A stretch of 64,000 bases of DNA from Lumnitzera littorea (lineage: Eukaryota; Streptophyta; Magnoliopsida; Myrtales; Combretaceae), in NCBI GenBank assembly GCA_024138015.1, contig JAMXBB010000002.1, positions 12,157,941 to 12,221,940 of the forward strand, read 5' to 3'. The position numbers were made by a program, and so were the translations under genes. Within the stretch, counting starts at the first letter, position 1, and each line of letters opens with the position of its first letter. Positions 47,059 through 59,072 of the stretch are shown in pieces. The notes beneath the pieces were generated by a model that was given only the letters and a program-made list of their open reading frames with translations, made no database searches and was not told the origin of the DNA.

Positions 47059-50000
47059 TCAGCAGAAAAACATGGAACTCTCAACATTCTCATGCAGTGT
47101 AGGCAGCTCCAAAACAGGAATGCTCCCTGGTGAAGTGATGGTTGCATGGTCGGAAGAAGCTTCAGATGAATCTTCAAAGTTTACAAGCTGTCCTAGCTGC
47201 TGTGCGGCAAGGTGTGCATAACATATTGGAGCCACTGCATAAAAGATTGAAAAATTAAGGAAGCCAATGACATGATACGTACATAAAGAAGATAAATGAA
47301 GATCTAAGCATCAGGCTGGGTGGGAAGGGGTCGTTTGTTCTGGGGGTGATTTGGTTTTAGTGGGTTGGGTTGGTTTGTGTGTGTTTGTTGGGGTTAATGA
47401 GAGATTTACCAATTGAAACAGCACTTGTGCTCCTCTGGTACCTGATAAATGTACAAAACAATGTTAAACATAATAAATAAATTCGAGTACTAGGGAAACA
47501 TAATGCTGGCAGACTTACACATATGACAGTGCATGAATGAAATTCTGCAAATCATCTGCTAAGAAACCAATCTCATCAAGCAAGACATGATAATGAGCAG
47601 GCCTAGAAGTTCCCTGCAAATGGCTTGTATAAGACTGCTAAGGACTAAAGAGGGATACAAAAAGATAGCACATTCCCCATGCTTTGCTTAGTGGCATAAG
47701 GCTCATGGGGTATACAGAAAGAAAGATTTCAGTGTCCATAACAGTGAGATTATAGATTGCTAAAACCCTTGCATATGAAAGGTAATGGAAACCAGATTAC
47801 CTAGTCCCAGAAACTACATTGTTTGCTTGTTGAAAATCAGAATTGGAACATTAATTATTTCTCCTGGATAATCCAGTAGCAGGGCTAGTTCATTGCATTT
47901 TTCCCAAAATGATAAACAGAACAAACAAAAAACATTTTCTTAGTCAAACTGCTAACGAGGAAAACAAATAGCATTTTTCTTAGACCATAAAGGGAACCAA
48001 AATAAGTAGTTGCAAGCAAAATTGATTTATCTCAGTATTTGATGCTGAGAGTTGCTACCGTGCCCAAGTACAAAAAGTTTCAAGGTGAAGTTTACCTAAA
48101 TAATATAACTAGGGCAAGAGCAATACAGAAGAAAATGCTTACCATCATTCCTGCATGAGTACACATGTAGAAGTCATAGTTTCTTGGATGCACAATATTT
48201 GTGTCCACCACGGTCCCTAGATGGATGGGAGGAGAAAAATATATGCAGGAATGGCACGTAAGTCAACTGAGTTCAGATAAATAATAAATTGGTAGTAAAA
48301 AAACATACAAACCAGGTGGAACATTTTCAGGGACATTTGCTTGAAAAAGTTTTGTATGGTGTTTCTTTTGAGCTACAATCACCGTGAACTTGGGAACCGT
48401 AGTCTCCCCTAAATCTTGGTAGGCCTGACAAATAAATGAGAAATGTAATTTGTAAAGCAAATGGCAATGCATGTCTTTCTTATATAATCCGTATATGAGA
48501 TAAAAGTGGGAATCAATTCAAAATGTCAAATGCATCAACTGTATCATCGAACTAATTCTGTTTCAACTGCAAAGCTAGAGAATTACCCCTCCATCTAGCA
48601 CCTATAGAGTATCCATTACCACATTGATGGATCAACGGTGACGCTGGAAAATTAATGGACAAAAAGGGTGAATTTACAAGTTACACTACAAAGAGGAGAA
48701 AGTATAATTCATTAGTCTTCGATCCTGTATCTTGACCATTGAAAACCAAAATTTCATTTCCATTTACATGACCTAATTATTGATTATTCATCAAAATCAG
48801 TATCAACCATTGTCTGTCATGAAATAGGATACTCCATATAGAAATTACGTTTGAGTATGCCAAAAATATAAACCAACAAGAAGAAAATGAAATGCAGACA
48901 GTTTTAGAACAAGGGTATTACAATTTCTAAAAGATTAAAGAAAGTGAAGCTACTGCTAGTAATAGGGATTTCTCACATTGAAAAGCCTCTTTTCACTTCT
49001 TGTTTTCCAAACTAGCATGATATGATACAAGGTTGCTGTCCAAACAATATCTATCAGTTTGGCTAGTGCATGAAGTTACAATAATGATAGATGTCTTCTA
49101 CATACAAGTCAAAAGTTGGAAAAGAAGAAAGGAATTGGTCATGGAACCTTTATGATTTGCTCCACCTCAATGTTTAGAACCTGATTGAATTGTGATTCAC
49201 TAACTCCATCCCTAAGAAGAACAACAGCAAAAGATTAAGGCCAAAGAATAATGTTATGGTAGTTATAAGTACTATGTAAAAAAAAGAGCAACAGAGAAAA
49301 CTCTAGAATTCACATGCAAACATTTAGCCATAGCAACTCCTGCCAGTGGCCACACCATCCCACCCTACTTATAAGAATAAAAAAGAACACAGAAGAAAGA
49401 ATTTACATGGTTATCTAATTATAGCAGGACACTAGCCATGCTCTAATTTCATTGAAGTAAAGAAGCATCAGTCCATGTCTATATGCTTGCTTTTATGACA
49501 TTAAGCATGGTACTCATTTATGAGTTCTGCACTTTGAAATATGCCGTAGCTATCTTGTCTGATCAGACCTTAGAATCCAGTTAAATCTATGAAATCATAT
49601 CTCCTAAACCATCATGTTCAATAATAAGAGTTAAAAAATTTTTAAAAAAGAAAGAAAAAAACCTCTTTCCTTAAGGTGTGGAAAAAGGGACAAAAGATTT
49701 AGTTTTTCCCTTAAATTCTTTTATTAGTTTGAATAAATGATTTGGACAAATTTTATCTCCATGCTTATCCCAGCAAGTTGATGAATAATGTCTTAAACTT
49801 ATGTCATAAAATACTTGGCTTTTGTCCTTTATGTTCTGATTCTAATATATCTAATATTTTTCTTGAAACAAAAGGGAGAACTTCATATGTGTATAAGGCC
49901 TATAATAGCACCTTTTAACCGATACTACATGAATATAAATAGCTAATTGAAAGCTTGGTGCTCAGCATAATCATGCAAGTTATGAGAAAGCTTACAGGTA

Positions 50001-53000
50001 AAAAATCTTTTCAACACATTTTCATGTGATCAAACCTAGCACAGTAACACATAAAATCAAACTATTTTTCCAATAAAAGTTTTCCATCAAAAATATCTCA
50101 CAGCAAGAGGGTTTTCATAAAACAAAACAGAGCCTTATAGCTCCGTAAGCAATAATTTCTAGACCCTCCAAAAAGTGAGATTCTTCTTCCTGCCAATCCT
50201 AAATGCCAAGTTTAATGAGACATTTAAACCAAGCAATGGAAACCAAAGAAAATTGAAAAGTCAAATATTGGCAGCAAAATCTTAATTCATAAATAAGAAA
50301 TAAACCAAACGAGCAATCTATCTCCAGTGGTAGAAAATCAGAACTTCTTATCTCAAAAAAGCTGCCAGATACTTGATTTTTAATTGATGTTAATTATAGC
50401 AAATGTGCCCTATAGCATTTTATCCAATTGTGACAAGAAGTGATCTCCCTTCCCACCCAATCTCAAAAATTGTGGGGGGGGTAAATATTCAAACAATAAG
50501 AACCCAAACAATTAACAATTTACAGCAGAAAAAGAGGAAGAAACATTGGTACAAATTGAAAGGATACCTAAAAACAACTATCTTGGTTGGTTTCCGCCCA
50601 TTGCTTGTCCGATAAAAGTCCAGGAAAAGTTCTCTGCAGCATGGACAGCAAACTTAGTTGGGGCATGCAATTTCTTGAGCAAAGATCCCAATATATTGCA
50701 AATGTTGCAACATTTCGAGCCAAATGTGCAGTGCTAATTATTGAGAGTTATAAGACTACTGTCATCAACCAAAAGTTCACATGAGGTCCCCAAAAGGAAA
50801 AGACAAGAAGGGATATGACCAGGCATCCTACTTTAGCACTTTCTTTAAATTAGGGAACTGGAGCTTCTGAAAGTGCAAATGCCTGAAAAGCATCTACAGT
50901 AAATACAGAAGCGGTCTTGGATAATCAAAATAAATAAATAAATATCAGACAATGAAATTTCTATGCATATAATATAGGTAAGTTGCAAATACTCCCGAAC
51001 ATTGTTGGCATAGAGAAGATTTTATCATTGAAAATAACTGCTTACGAATGCATACCTCATCATTCCATCATCATTTCCATCAGCTAAAGGCTTGTATAAT
51101 GCATCTATCATCTCAACTTTGGGTGATTGTGTTCTTACAGATGCTCGATATCTTGAAATCAGTGGCCAATATCTAGAGCCAACGACCTGAAGATTTAACA
51201 TTTTGGCACCATAACAACTCTAACCATTAACTTTTTAGTTGGTGGGGGAGGAAGGAAACAACAGCTCTAACAACTTACGAGCTGAGTTAACATCAAAGTA
51301 TAAATTACAGTGACATCCCCCACAAACTATGACAACTACAAAAACACTCCAAATTTCTAAAAGACTGCACTTGCACCTCTTGAAAAATGTTGACACCAAA
51401 AGATTCTTCTATAATGCAATATCAAGCCAATCTTTTGCATAAATGTACACTTCAAATTTTTTTTTAAGGTGTACTTATCATCCAATTTGGGGTTCTCTTT
51501 ACCACTTTGACATTTCAGCAATTAATATCAATAAAGTCAAATGATAAATTGGCAATGGGAAAATTACAAAAAAATTTGACCTAGATTTTGATTCTTTTAC
51601 AAACAAATAACATGTTTTTTGACTTTTAACAAACACAACCTGTGATATCTCACTTGGTGTTGAAATCAATTAGAGGACACACGCCAGCTTTCGATTTGTA
51701 CATGATAATTAATTTAATAAAAATTTATTATATATTGAATAAGAAAACATATTTAAAAATGCAGAAAAAGAAAAGAAAAATAGAGGTGAAAACCCCACGG
51801 CAAAAAAAAAAGCTGCGGATGAGACTGGGTAGTGATCCTCCACTACCAAAATTTAAAATAAATAAATAAATAAAGAAGATGAAGAAGAAATGAAAAAACC
51901 CAACAGGTACACAACCATCAGGGTTTTTAAGGCTTTCTTTTTCTAAGCAGTGAAAGTAACCACCCATCTATAGTGGTGGGTCATGCAACATCCTTGTTTG
52001 TGGCCAGAAAACGGCTCGGATTTTTTACCCCAATTCTTCTTTTTCCTTAATGGCAGTGGATGGCCACTCCCTAGCCTTGCGGTAGCCAAAAGACGGACTG
52101 GGGCTTTACCTCAATTTTTTTTTTTTTCCTAAATTTCCCATTTTTATCTTTTACTTTCTGCATTTTCAATTATATTTTCTAATTAAATATATTCGATAAT
52201 AATATATTGTTAAATTAATTATTTTTTGACAAATCAAAATGGAAATATTTGACACATGTCCTCTAATCAACATTAACACAAAGCAAAGAAACATAGGTCA
52301 TATTAGCAAAGAAACATAGGTCATATGTTTGTCAAAATCAAAACAGAGGTCAACTGTTTGCAAAGCGTTGAAACACAAGTCATATTGATAGGAAAGATTG
52401 ACTAGGTACTTCTTCTAGGAGAATTTTAATAGTGTTCACATTTTTCAACAAGCATAAGTAGGATATTTTAGAAACTTGGGGTGTTTCTGTAATTTTGACA
52501 CTGTCCAGGAGATACCGCTATAATTCACCCAAAGAAAAAGTATCGGGGATTTACCGCAGCAATAGATGGGACATCTGATTGACCAGGAGAGCCATGGGAG
52601 ACATCCATACCCAAAATCATTGTTGGAGTGTCCTTAATTATAGGAACAGATGAGAAGTGTTCCAATGTCAACAAGGAATTAATACCACCAAGCTGCAACA
52701 AAAGAAAAAGGAGCCAGATAATTTCCATATGAACATCTAGTTGAGCACCGGTGAATACATATGCTCTTATGCTTTTGCCAAAGACATGTACCTTTGTGTT
52801 AATTTTGAGAAGAACATTTGTGAGGTACTGATCAGTGATTTTATTGGGGGAAATGCACTGTGTGACAATCCCAAATTCACAAAGACATTTCTTCTTCCAG
52901 GGCCCTTTTAAAAAACCGGAGTGATATGAATTGACTGTATGCTTCAACTAAGCAATTCAATGAGGCGGCACAAGTTACCATAGATACTGGAGTTTTTCCT

Positions 53001-55920
53001 TTCTGGCAAGATGCACAAAATAAAAGTTGGAGCACGTGCCAGCTTCTCCCTGATCCTCTCAAACAACTTTTCTACTCTTCCAACAGGACTCTCCCTTCTT
53101 GAATGTGGATCTTCTTCCATCAGTGCAATTGGACATTCAATTTGCTGTGCACATTCACAAACATAGTACAAGAGGAGTCAAACTATGAATTTTCAGACTC
53201 AGCATAAGTTTTAGGCACATAGTTATTGTCACGAACCATGCCTTTTCTCCTACCACAATCTATAAGCTCACGGGAAAGGCCACTGGTATCACATCGTGCA
53301 GAAAAGTTGACAATGACCCATCGATCAATTTTCATTGGCTTCAGAAGAGTCTGCCAGAAGATTATCATTATATACTAACACATCAATAAAAATAAAACAA
53401 AGATGGAAGATCATTTTGTCCATGACCAAGGAAGAAAAAGAAAAACAAACTTTTGTCTGTTTCATTCAGGAAGTTCAACAGATAATTTATTCTTTCAACC
53501 CATTCCAAAAGGACAACGGTAACAGGCAATACCTTATTATTGAAATTCCACCGTCCTTTACAAGGGATGCAGTCATTATTATCACCGACCTTCAACTGTC
53601 AAAGAGAGAAAAAACTCACATGCTCCCCCATGTCCATCTTTTACTCCTAGAGTTCCATAATACAACATTCCCACTCAACAGCTGATAAATGAATATGTAC
53701 CTTTGGAGTTTCAAGAACACGACCATAAACCTGTGTTAGTTGCTTTTCTATAGAGATTCCACATTCAGCAAGCACAGGATCCTCATCATAATGATAATTT
53801 TTGACAGCCTGAGAAATTGTCATAAAAGGGCAAGATCCCACTTTATCCAATGGCATTTAAATGATATAAGCAACAAGTTCATTTCCTTCTCATTCAAGGG
53901 GTAAAAAGAAAAAATATAAAAGAAAACAGAAGAAGAGAATGGCTATGTTTTGTAAGTCTTCAACCATAGGGAAACTCACGTCAGCTACAATTTGGATCCT
54001 CTCTGGAGGCTTTTGTCTTGATTTTTCAACCAAAAATGCTCTCTGCACTGGAGATAATGCTCGTGTATATCGTTGCAGAGAAACAAGTGAACATAGCTGG
54101 AGAAATAGGGAATAAAATAACAAATTACTATTAGCTGGAGGTTGTGAAGAACTTTGTCTAGCAACAAGTACAATTACTGCAAAATGTTTACTTACCTCTA
54201 AAGGTAGATAAATAGGCCTTTTAGGTTTGCCAACGTCAAGACATGGAAAATATTCAGAGTACGTAAGTTCTATGCCACAATGCTTGACAAAGTATTCATA
54301 GACAGTAACTTGTGCAGTTTTCCCCCCCTCGCCATCTGCACCCTCCTGGCAATTTTTCAATTTCATGGAAAAACTTGGAACAGAGAGAGAGAAGAGGCAT
54401 CCATCAGCAACCATTTTGTTCAAACAAAAAGGAAAAGGGGGTGAAGGAGGAGATTCGGAGAAATTATGACACTTGCACATACGATTGTTGATTGCAAGGC
54501 TTCTCACTCAGGCCTATGATTTTATATTCAACATTACGGTGCCTGGGCTTAACTCGCATGTTTTTTAGCATTCTTCTGGCCTGCAAATTGCAATGAAGTT
54601 AAATTCATGGAAAGCATCCAGTCACCATCGTGAAAATAAGTAGGACACTCTTTGTACCTTTGACCAGTCAATGTCACGAGCCTCCTTTACATTCTGATTT
54701 GCCACCAAAAAGTCAATCACAGGCCCAGGGGTTAGGATCATCGTTGTCGATACATCTTCATTTAAAAAAAAAAAAAAGCTAAGTTGATGAACATTTTGCC
54801 TAAAAAAGGGGCAAAAATCAGAAATCATTGACAGCCTCACAGAAGTGTACCCATATTAAGGGATAAACCATCCTGAGTTGGGCGGAAACTGGAATAAAAT
54901 CCTCTAACGCTACTTACACCTCCTCCAAGATCAGTAAAAGTTCTGGAGTCATCATGGAAGAATGACTGCCTCACTAGAAGGCACCCACTGTAATTTTAAA
55001 GACATGTTTTTGGTAAACAAGAGAGCTCATTATATAAACAAGTATAAAAAGTTTACCCAAAAATATAAAAAAAAACACACACACAGTACAAAATGTTGTT
55101 ACTAAAGTACCTCATTGCAGCTTGTTGCCTTAAGACAATGTCAAGCACACCTAAAGCATCCTGAGCATTGCTATCTGCATCTAATCCCTTTAGAGCTAGA
55201 CCAATAGACTTCAGCGGTATTTTGGTAGCAAAGCTTAGTACAACCTTGAAGGTTTTCGATTGAAATAACTGTTTTGTGCGTTTTCTCACATCACCTGGGC
55301 TCTCCTCACCATTGATTCTCCTGCTATTATTGGAATATCATGAAGATTGTGATACCTGCCAAAACTTAAAATCTATACAAATTATAACAGAATAAAGCAG
55401 AGACAAACCACCTTGCAGATGTTCCCTCAAGCACTACAGTGAATTCTAACTTGTTCTGTGGCAGGGGGCCAACAGTGTACAAGCTTCTATCCCCATCATA
55501 TGCATATTTTCTACCAGAGAGTTCAGAAGAATAGGTTTGGTAGAGCTTTTCGATCAGTTTTCTCCCAATGCCTTTAGCTTCAATAGCTCTTTTATCTTCA
55601 GAAGTGAATGATACCTGCAAAATACGATTTGGTCCAATAAATCACCAGCTAGCATGACAGTCGTTAACAGAAGACACTATCGTAATGGTTGAACATACAG
55701 TGTATTGGTAAAAGATGGCATCTGGTACATTAATGAGAGCTTTAAAATGATTTGCAAGAAGAGAAATGCGCTGTCCTGAACTCCCAACCCCACACCTACT
55801 GATTATGGAATATTTTGGAGGATCCTTGCATTCAGGCTTCATGTAGGCATGCACATTTTGAATTGGCACAGGTAATGGTGAAGCGGCACCTAAATCCTCA
55901 TTGCCAGTAATTGTACCCAT
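47059..55920 (-). CDS. AGO6: ARGONAUTE 6 (22 coding exons, 904 aa)
   Basis: Small-RNA-guided effector of RNA-directed DNA methylation in the AGO4/6/9 clade; it binds 24-nt siRNAs and acts in the nucleus. Coding exons in order: 55920-55699, 55614-55412, 55320-55111, 54987-54851, 54755-54658, 54580-54483, 54373-54196, 54096-53980, 53808-53701, 53595-53533, 53350-53237, 53144-52979, 52904-52792, 52692-52555, 51186-51056, 50633-50568, 49211-49148, 48424-48313, 48216-48143, 47613-47519, 47441-47410, 47234-47059. All are GT-AG and in phase, 2715 bp. N-terminal, PAZ (about 258-400), MID and PIWI (about 575-890) domains are complete. The slicer triad is present: D639 (GMDVSHG), D722 (RDGVSES), H854 (CYAHLAA). 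It ends in MFFC as this clade does. GPVIDFL, TVGPLPQN and NQYLTN-like DQYLTNVLLKIN follow AGO6 rather than AGO4. Arabidopsis AGO6 is slightly shorter (878 aa). Confidence 0.95.
51555..52400. mobile_element. Inverted-repeat (MITE-like) element in AGO6 intron 14
   Basis: Intron 14 (51187-52554) holds two long imperfect inverted arms. ATTAGAGGACAC at 51669-51680 pairs with the reverse complement of TGTCCTCTAAT at 52257-52267. Similarity continues outward (TTGACCT, ACAAACATATGACC-type text) and inward to AAATGCAGAAA near 51760 and 52155. The right arm carries a 23-bp tandem duplication (52282-52304, 52305-52327). No coding capacity. It fits a Mutator-like or foldback MITE; precise ends are unresolved. 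Confidence 0.65.
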
Positions 55921-55942
55921 TTTCTTCCAACAACCCAATAAT

Positions 55943-57382
55943 CTAAAAGTTTTTGATGCAGTAAATATTCATAAGCATCTGATCAGGTTTAAAACTGCTT
56001 CAACCAGAAATACATCCAGCAAACAGTGTGCAAAATCTCAGGCATTGAATTCACAAATGATCCCTACCAAGGCAAACAAAAGTACACAATGTCCAAATTG
56101 ACCAAAAGAGAACAAAATGCATTTCTCTCAGAAGGATCAGAACCGAAAAAAGATGAATTAAATAAGTTAATCACCTGTAAAAAGAACACAACACGTGAAA
56201 GCTTCCATGGGAGAGAAACAACCTATTTCAGCACTACTGGGATGGGAGAATGCACACATTCACAGCTTTGCATCGCTAGTGAAGAGCTTACCTATGATCA
56301 CAAAGTATCCCTTGCCTTATACTTTTTTAAAAATTGACAACCATAATCATCAAAAGTTGTCTCACTGGACAGAATAAGCTATGGGAAGCCCTATATTTTA
56401 TACCAACAAGAAAGGAATCCCTTGGCAGAAGGAACTCTGTGATGCTACAAGCAAATATTGAGATCAACAGAATCCAAAAAGAAAATCATGGTGTAATCAT
56501 GCTTGGAAGCTGTTTCAAGATAATGTTATCTGAGAACGACAGTTCTTTTCAACAAATACTCAAACAGCTAACCTGTGAGTTTGTTTATACATGCAAGCAG
56601 ACTATCAAAGTATGAGATAAGAATGCTTCATGCACAACAAAAATTGTTTCCTGTTGAGTGATCAAGGAAGGGTAGAAAGAAGCAGCAGCAAATATTTAAA
56701 TAGAGAGAAGATCTATTGAAAGTCAAACTACAAGCACTAGTTGCATTTGTATTTAAAGAAAAATGAACAACTGATTACGCGTTGTAGTGAAACTACAATT
56801 TCATTATGCACACAGACTAGCACTAAAAATTCACAGTCAACAACGTAGATACATGCGAACAAATTCTTTAGGTCAAATTTTGCATTTCGTTACAAAAAGA
56901 ACAATGCAGCATAAATAACATGATGTATAAACCCACATGCAATGCTTCCAAGGTTTCGCGTTCAATATTTTTGGGGAAACTGCAAAATTTGTCCTCTAAA
57001 AAGCGACAATAACATTCGACAGCGCATAGTATGATCCTGAAAGAAACATAATAGCTACTATATCAAAACAAACAATTCTACATTACCCTGCGTATTTTAG
57101 TAGCAACAAAATCACATGCATTTATTCACCTAAATGAATAAATATACTGTCACTGATAACAATGCAGCAAAACCATACTAAACCTAAAGTCATCCATGGA
57201 AAATTAGGGTTTTTACCATGAAATTCAAACAGTATTAGCTTGATCAGTCCTTCAATATTTTACGAGTTCGACGAGAAAAGACTGCTGCCTGAAAGGAGCA
57301 ATAACTTTACTTCAATCAGTGATGACCGAGTAAAATTTAGGATCGAGCGACAAGGGAAAATAAAAGGACAACGAAAACTTAC
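55943..57382 (-). other. Probable AGO6 leader (5' UTR) intron
   Basis: On the minus strand a strong donor (CTGACT|GTAAGT) at 57383/57382 and an acceptor TTTTAG at 55945-55943 bracket 1.44 kb upstream of the start codon at 55920. The leader exon would lie above 57383, near a telomere-box AAACCCTAA (about 57423-57415). Leader introns are usual in this family; the join is inferred. Confidence 0.55.
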
Positions 57383-57479
57383 AGTCAGATTGCATTAAAG
57401 AAAAATAGAGAAAATTAGGGTTTTAGTTTGAGAAAAACACTTGGAGTGCTGCATGAAGAATAGAGATAAAGAGTGTAAA

Positions 57480-57959
57480 AGTAATTTGTTATAATATATT
57501 TCATAAATAAATTTAAAAAAAAAAAAAAACCTTTCATGGCCAGATTATTGGATTAGTTCGTTGAGCAAATTCAATTTACTATCAAGATTGTATAATTATT
57601 TTTATCCAAAATAGAGTTTCAAAGAGACTGTTTATTATTTCTAGTCTATTTTTAAGGAGAAAAGTAGGTTAGTCATATAATTCGAGAGATTTGTTAATTT
57701 AATTAACATTTTATTATAAATAGTTTGCATTAACTTTCTTAACTATATTGTTAAGCTCACAATAAATTCAGTAACAATGAGGTGAAGGAGATCGTTAGTC
57801 AACAAGATGTCCTATTGTGATAAATTAAACAATTTCTTAAGCAAAATTATTAAAAGAAAATTTAACAAGTCAAAATAAATCTATTAAAATATACCCTTTC
57901 TTCATCTAGTAATAAGTTTGAAAGAAGCACATTCCTTATAGACATTAAATCTAATACTT
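57480..57959. other. AGO6 upstream region, AT-rich
   Basis: Region beyond the presumed AGO6 transcription start. AT-rich with an A-tract at 57514-57530 and a TATAATATATT stretch near 57490 that could supply a TATA element on the minus strand. No gene seen. Confidence 0.35.
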
Positions 57960-58740
57960 CAAATCAAGCTATTCTTAATTAATCAAAAATAAAAATTTCT
58001 CAAATAAAACAAAAATTACACAATTAATCAATTCTTAAAGAAAAAACTAAAAAGATCTATAATATATAAAATTTTAGTTTGAAACATGATTATATGATCA
58101 AAATTGTAAAGAAAACTATATCTCTATCAAGAAAACGAGAGATAATCGAATTATTGTCTAAATCTACTATTCAAGAACATAAAAAAAAAGTATAAAATAT
58201 TTATATATAGGTCTTACTCAAGTTTTAATATAGAACTCTTGCACAAATTAGGCATAAATCATCTGGTCTTAGTTTGGTTAATAGATGCAAAAAGTGCTAA
58301 TTCTTATGAAACAACCCTTTTTTTGTTTCCAAACTTTATAGTAGGGTTAAACGATCCAAAATTTCTAAATAATTTGGTATTGTATATTCAATCTCAGAAC
58401 CATTACTTTGTTTAATGAATGAAGACTATAGCTCTCATTTTTAGAATCTACTATAAATGTATGAGTTCAAATGTATCTACTAAGGCTAAGAAAATTTCTT
58501 TAAAGGGAGAAACTGTTCTTCTAGAAGTAAATACTAAAATTTTTTTTATAAATACTTCTAATAAGTTAAGTTGTGAAGAAATTTGCTTCTAAAAAAATAG
58601 ATTTTGAAGGAAGTACTTTTACCAAGGCTTGGCATTTCTCAATCAAAACCTTTTTTTACTCGAAGACTTGATAATGGAAGTATTAGAATTCAATTTCCTA
58701 AGAACACGTAAAATACCTCAGTTAAGTCAGTAATTTAATT
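57960..58740 (+). pseudogene. Endogenous pararetrovirus fragment, movement-protein-like
   Basis: Translated plus-strand stretches from about 57960 to 58740 resemble the movement-protein region of caulimovirid (petuvirus-like) polyproteins. Blocks lie near 58100-58190 (basic, with REIIELL and STIQEH), near 58340-58450 and near 58470-58560. Frames are broken by several stops and shifts, so nothing functional remains. It lies on the opposite strand to the reverse-transcriptase fragment at 61.5-64 kb, so the two are not one collinear copy. The family match is from memory of conserved motifs. Confidence 0.5.
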
Positions 58741-59072
58741 AATTGCGAAATCCTTTAAGTTCGTATCGTTAGAAATCGCCTCTTAATAATTAATTACTCA
58801 ACTTAGTAAACTTTAAACAATTCCAGTTTAAATTTAAAGTATATCCTTTAAAATAGAAGTCTAAACTAAGGTTTCAAATATATTTTTTTAAAACTTTTAT
58901 TTTATGTAAACACTAAATAGATTAAATTTTATTTTACGTATAAAAATTAAATATTTTATTAGTATTATATATATTACGATATTTTTATATATAAACTATT
59001 TCCCTAAATATTATATATTCTTATTCTAATTAATTTTTTTTAAATATAAATTCATCCTACATTCTAAAAAGT

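Noticed and set aside
50403..50784. Overlapping plus-strand frames in the AGO6 region
   Set aside because: They overlap AGO6 exon 16 antisense and lack any recognised domain.
53335..53685. 116-codon plus-strand frame
   Set aside because: Antisense to AGO6 exons 10 and 11 and their intron; no independent support.
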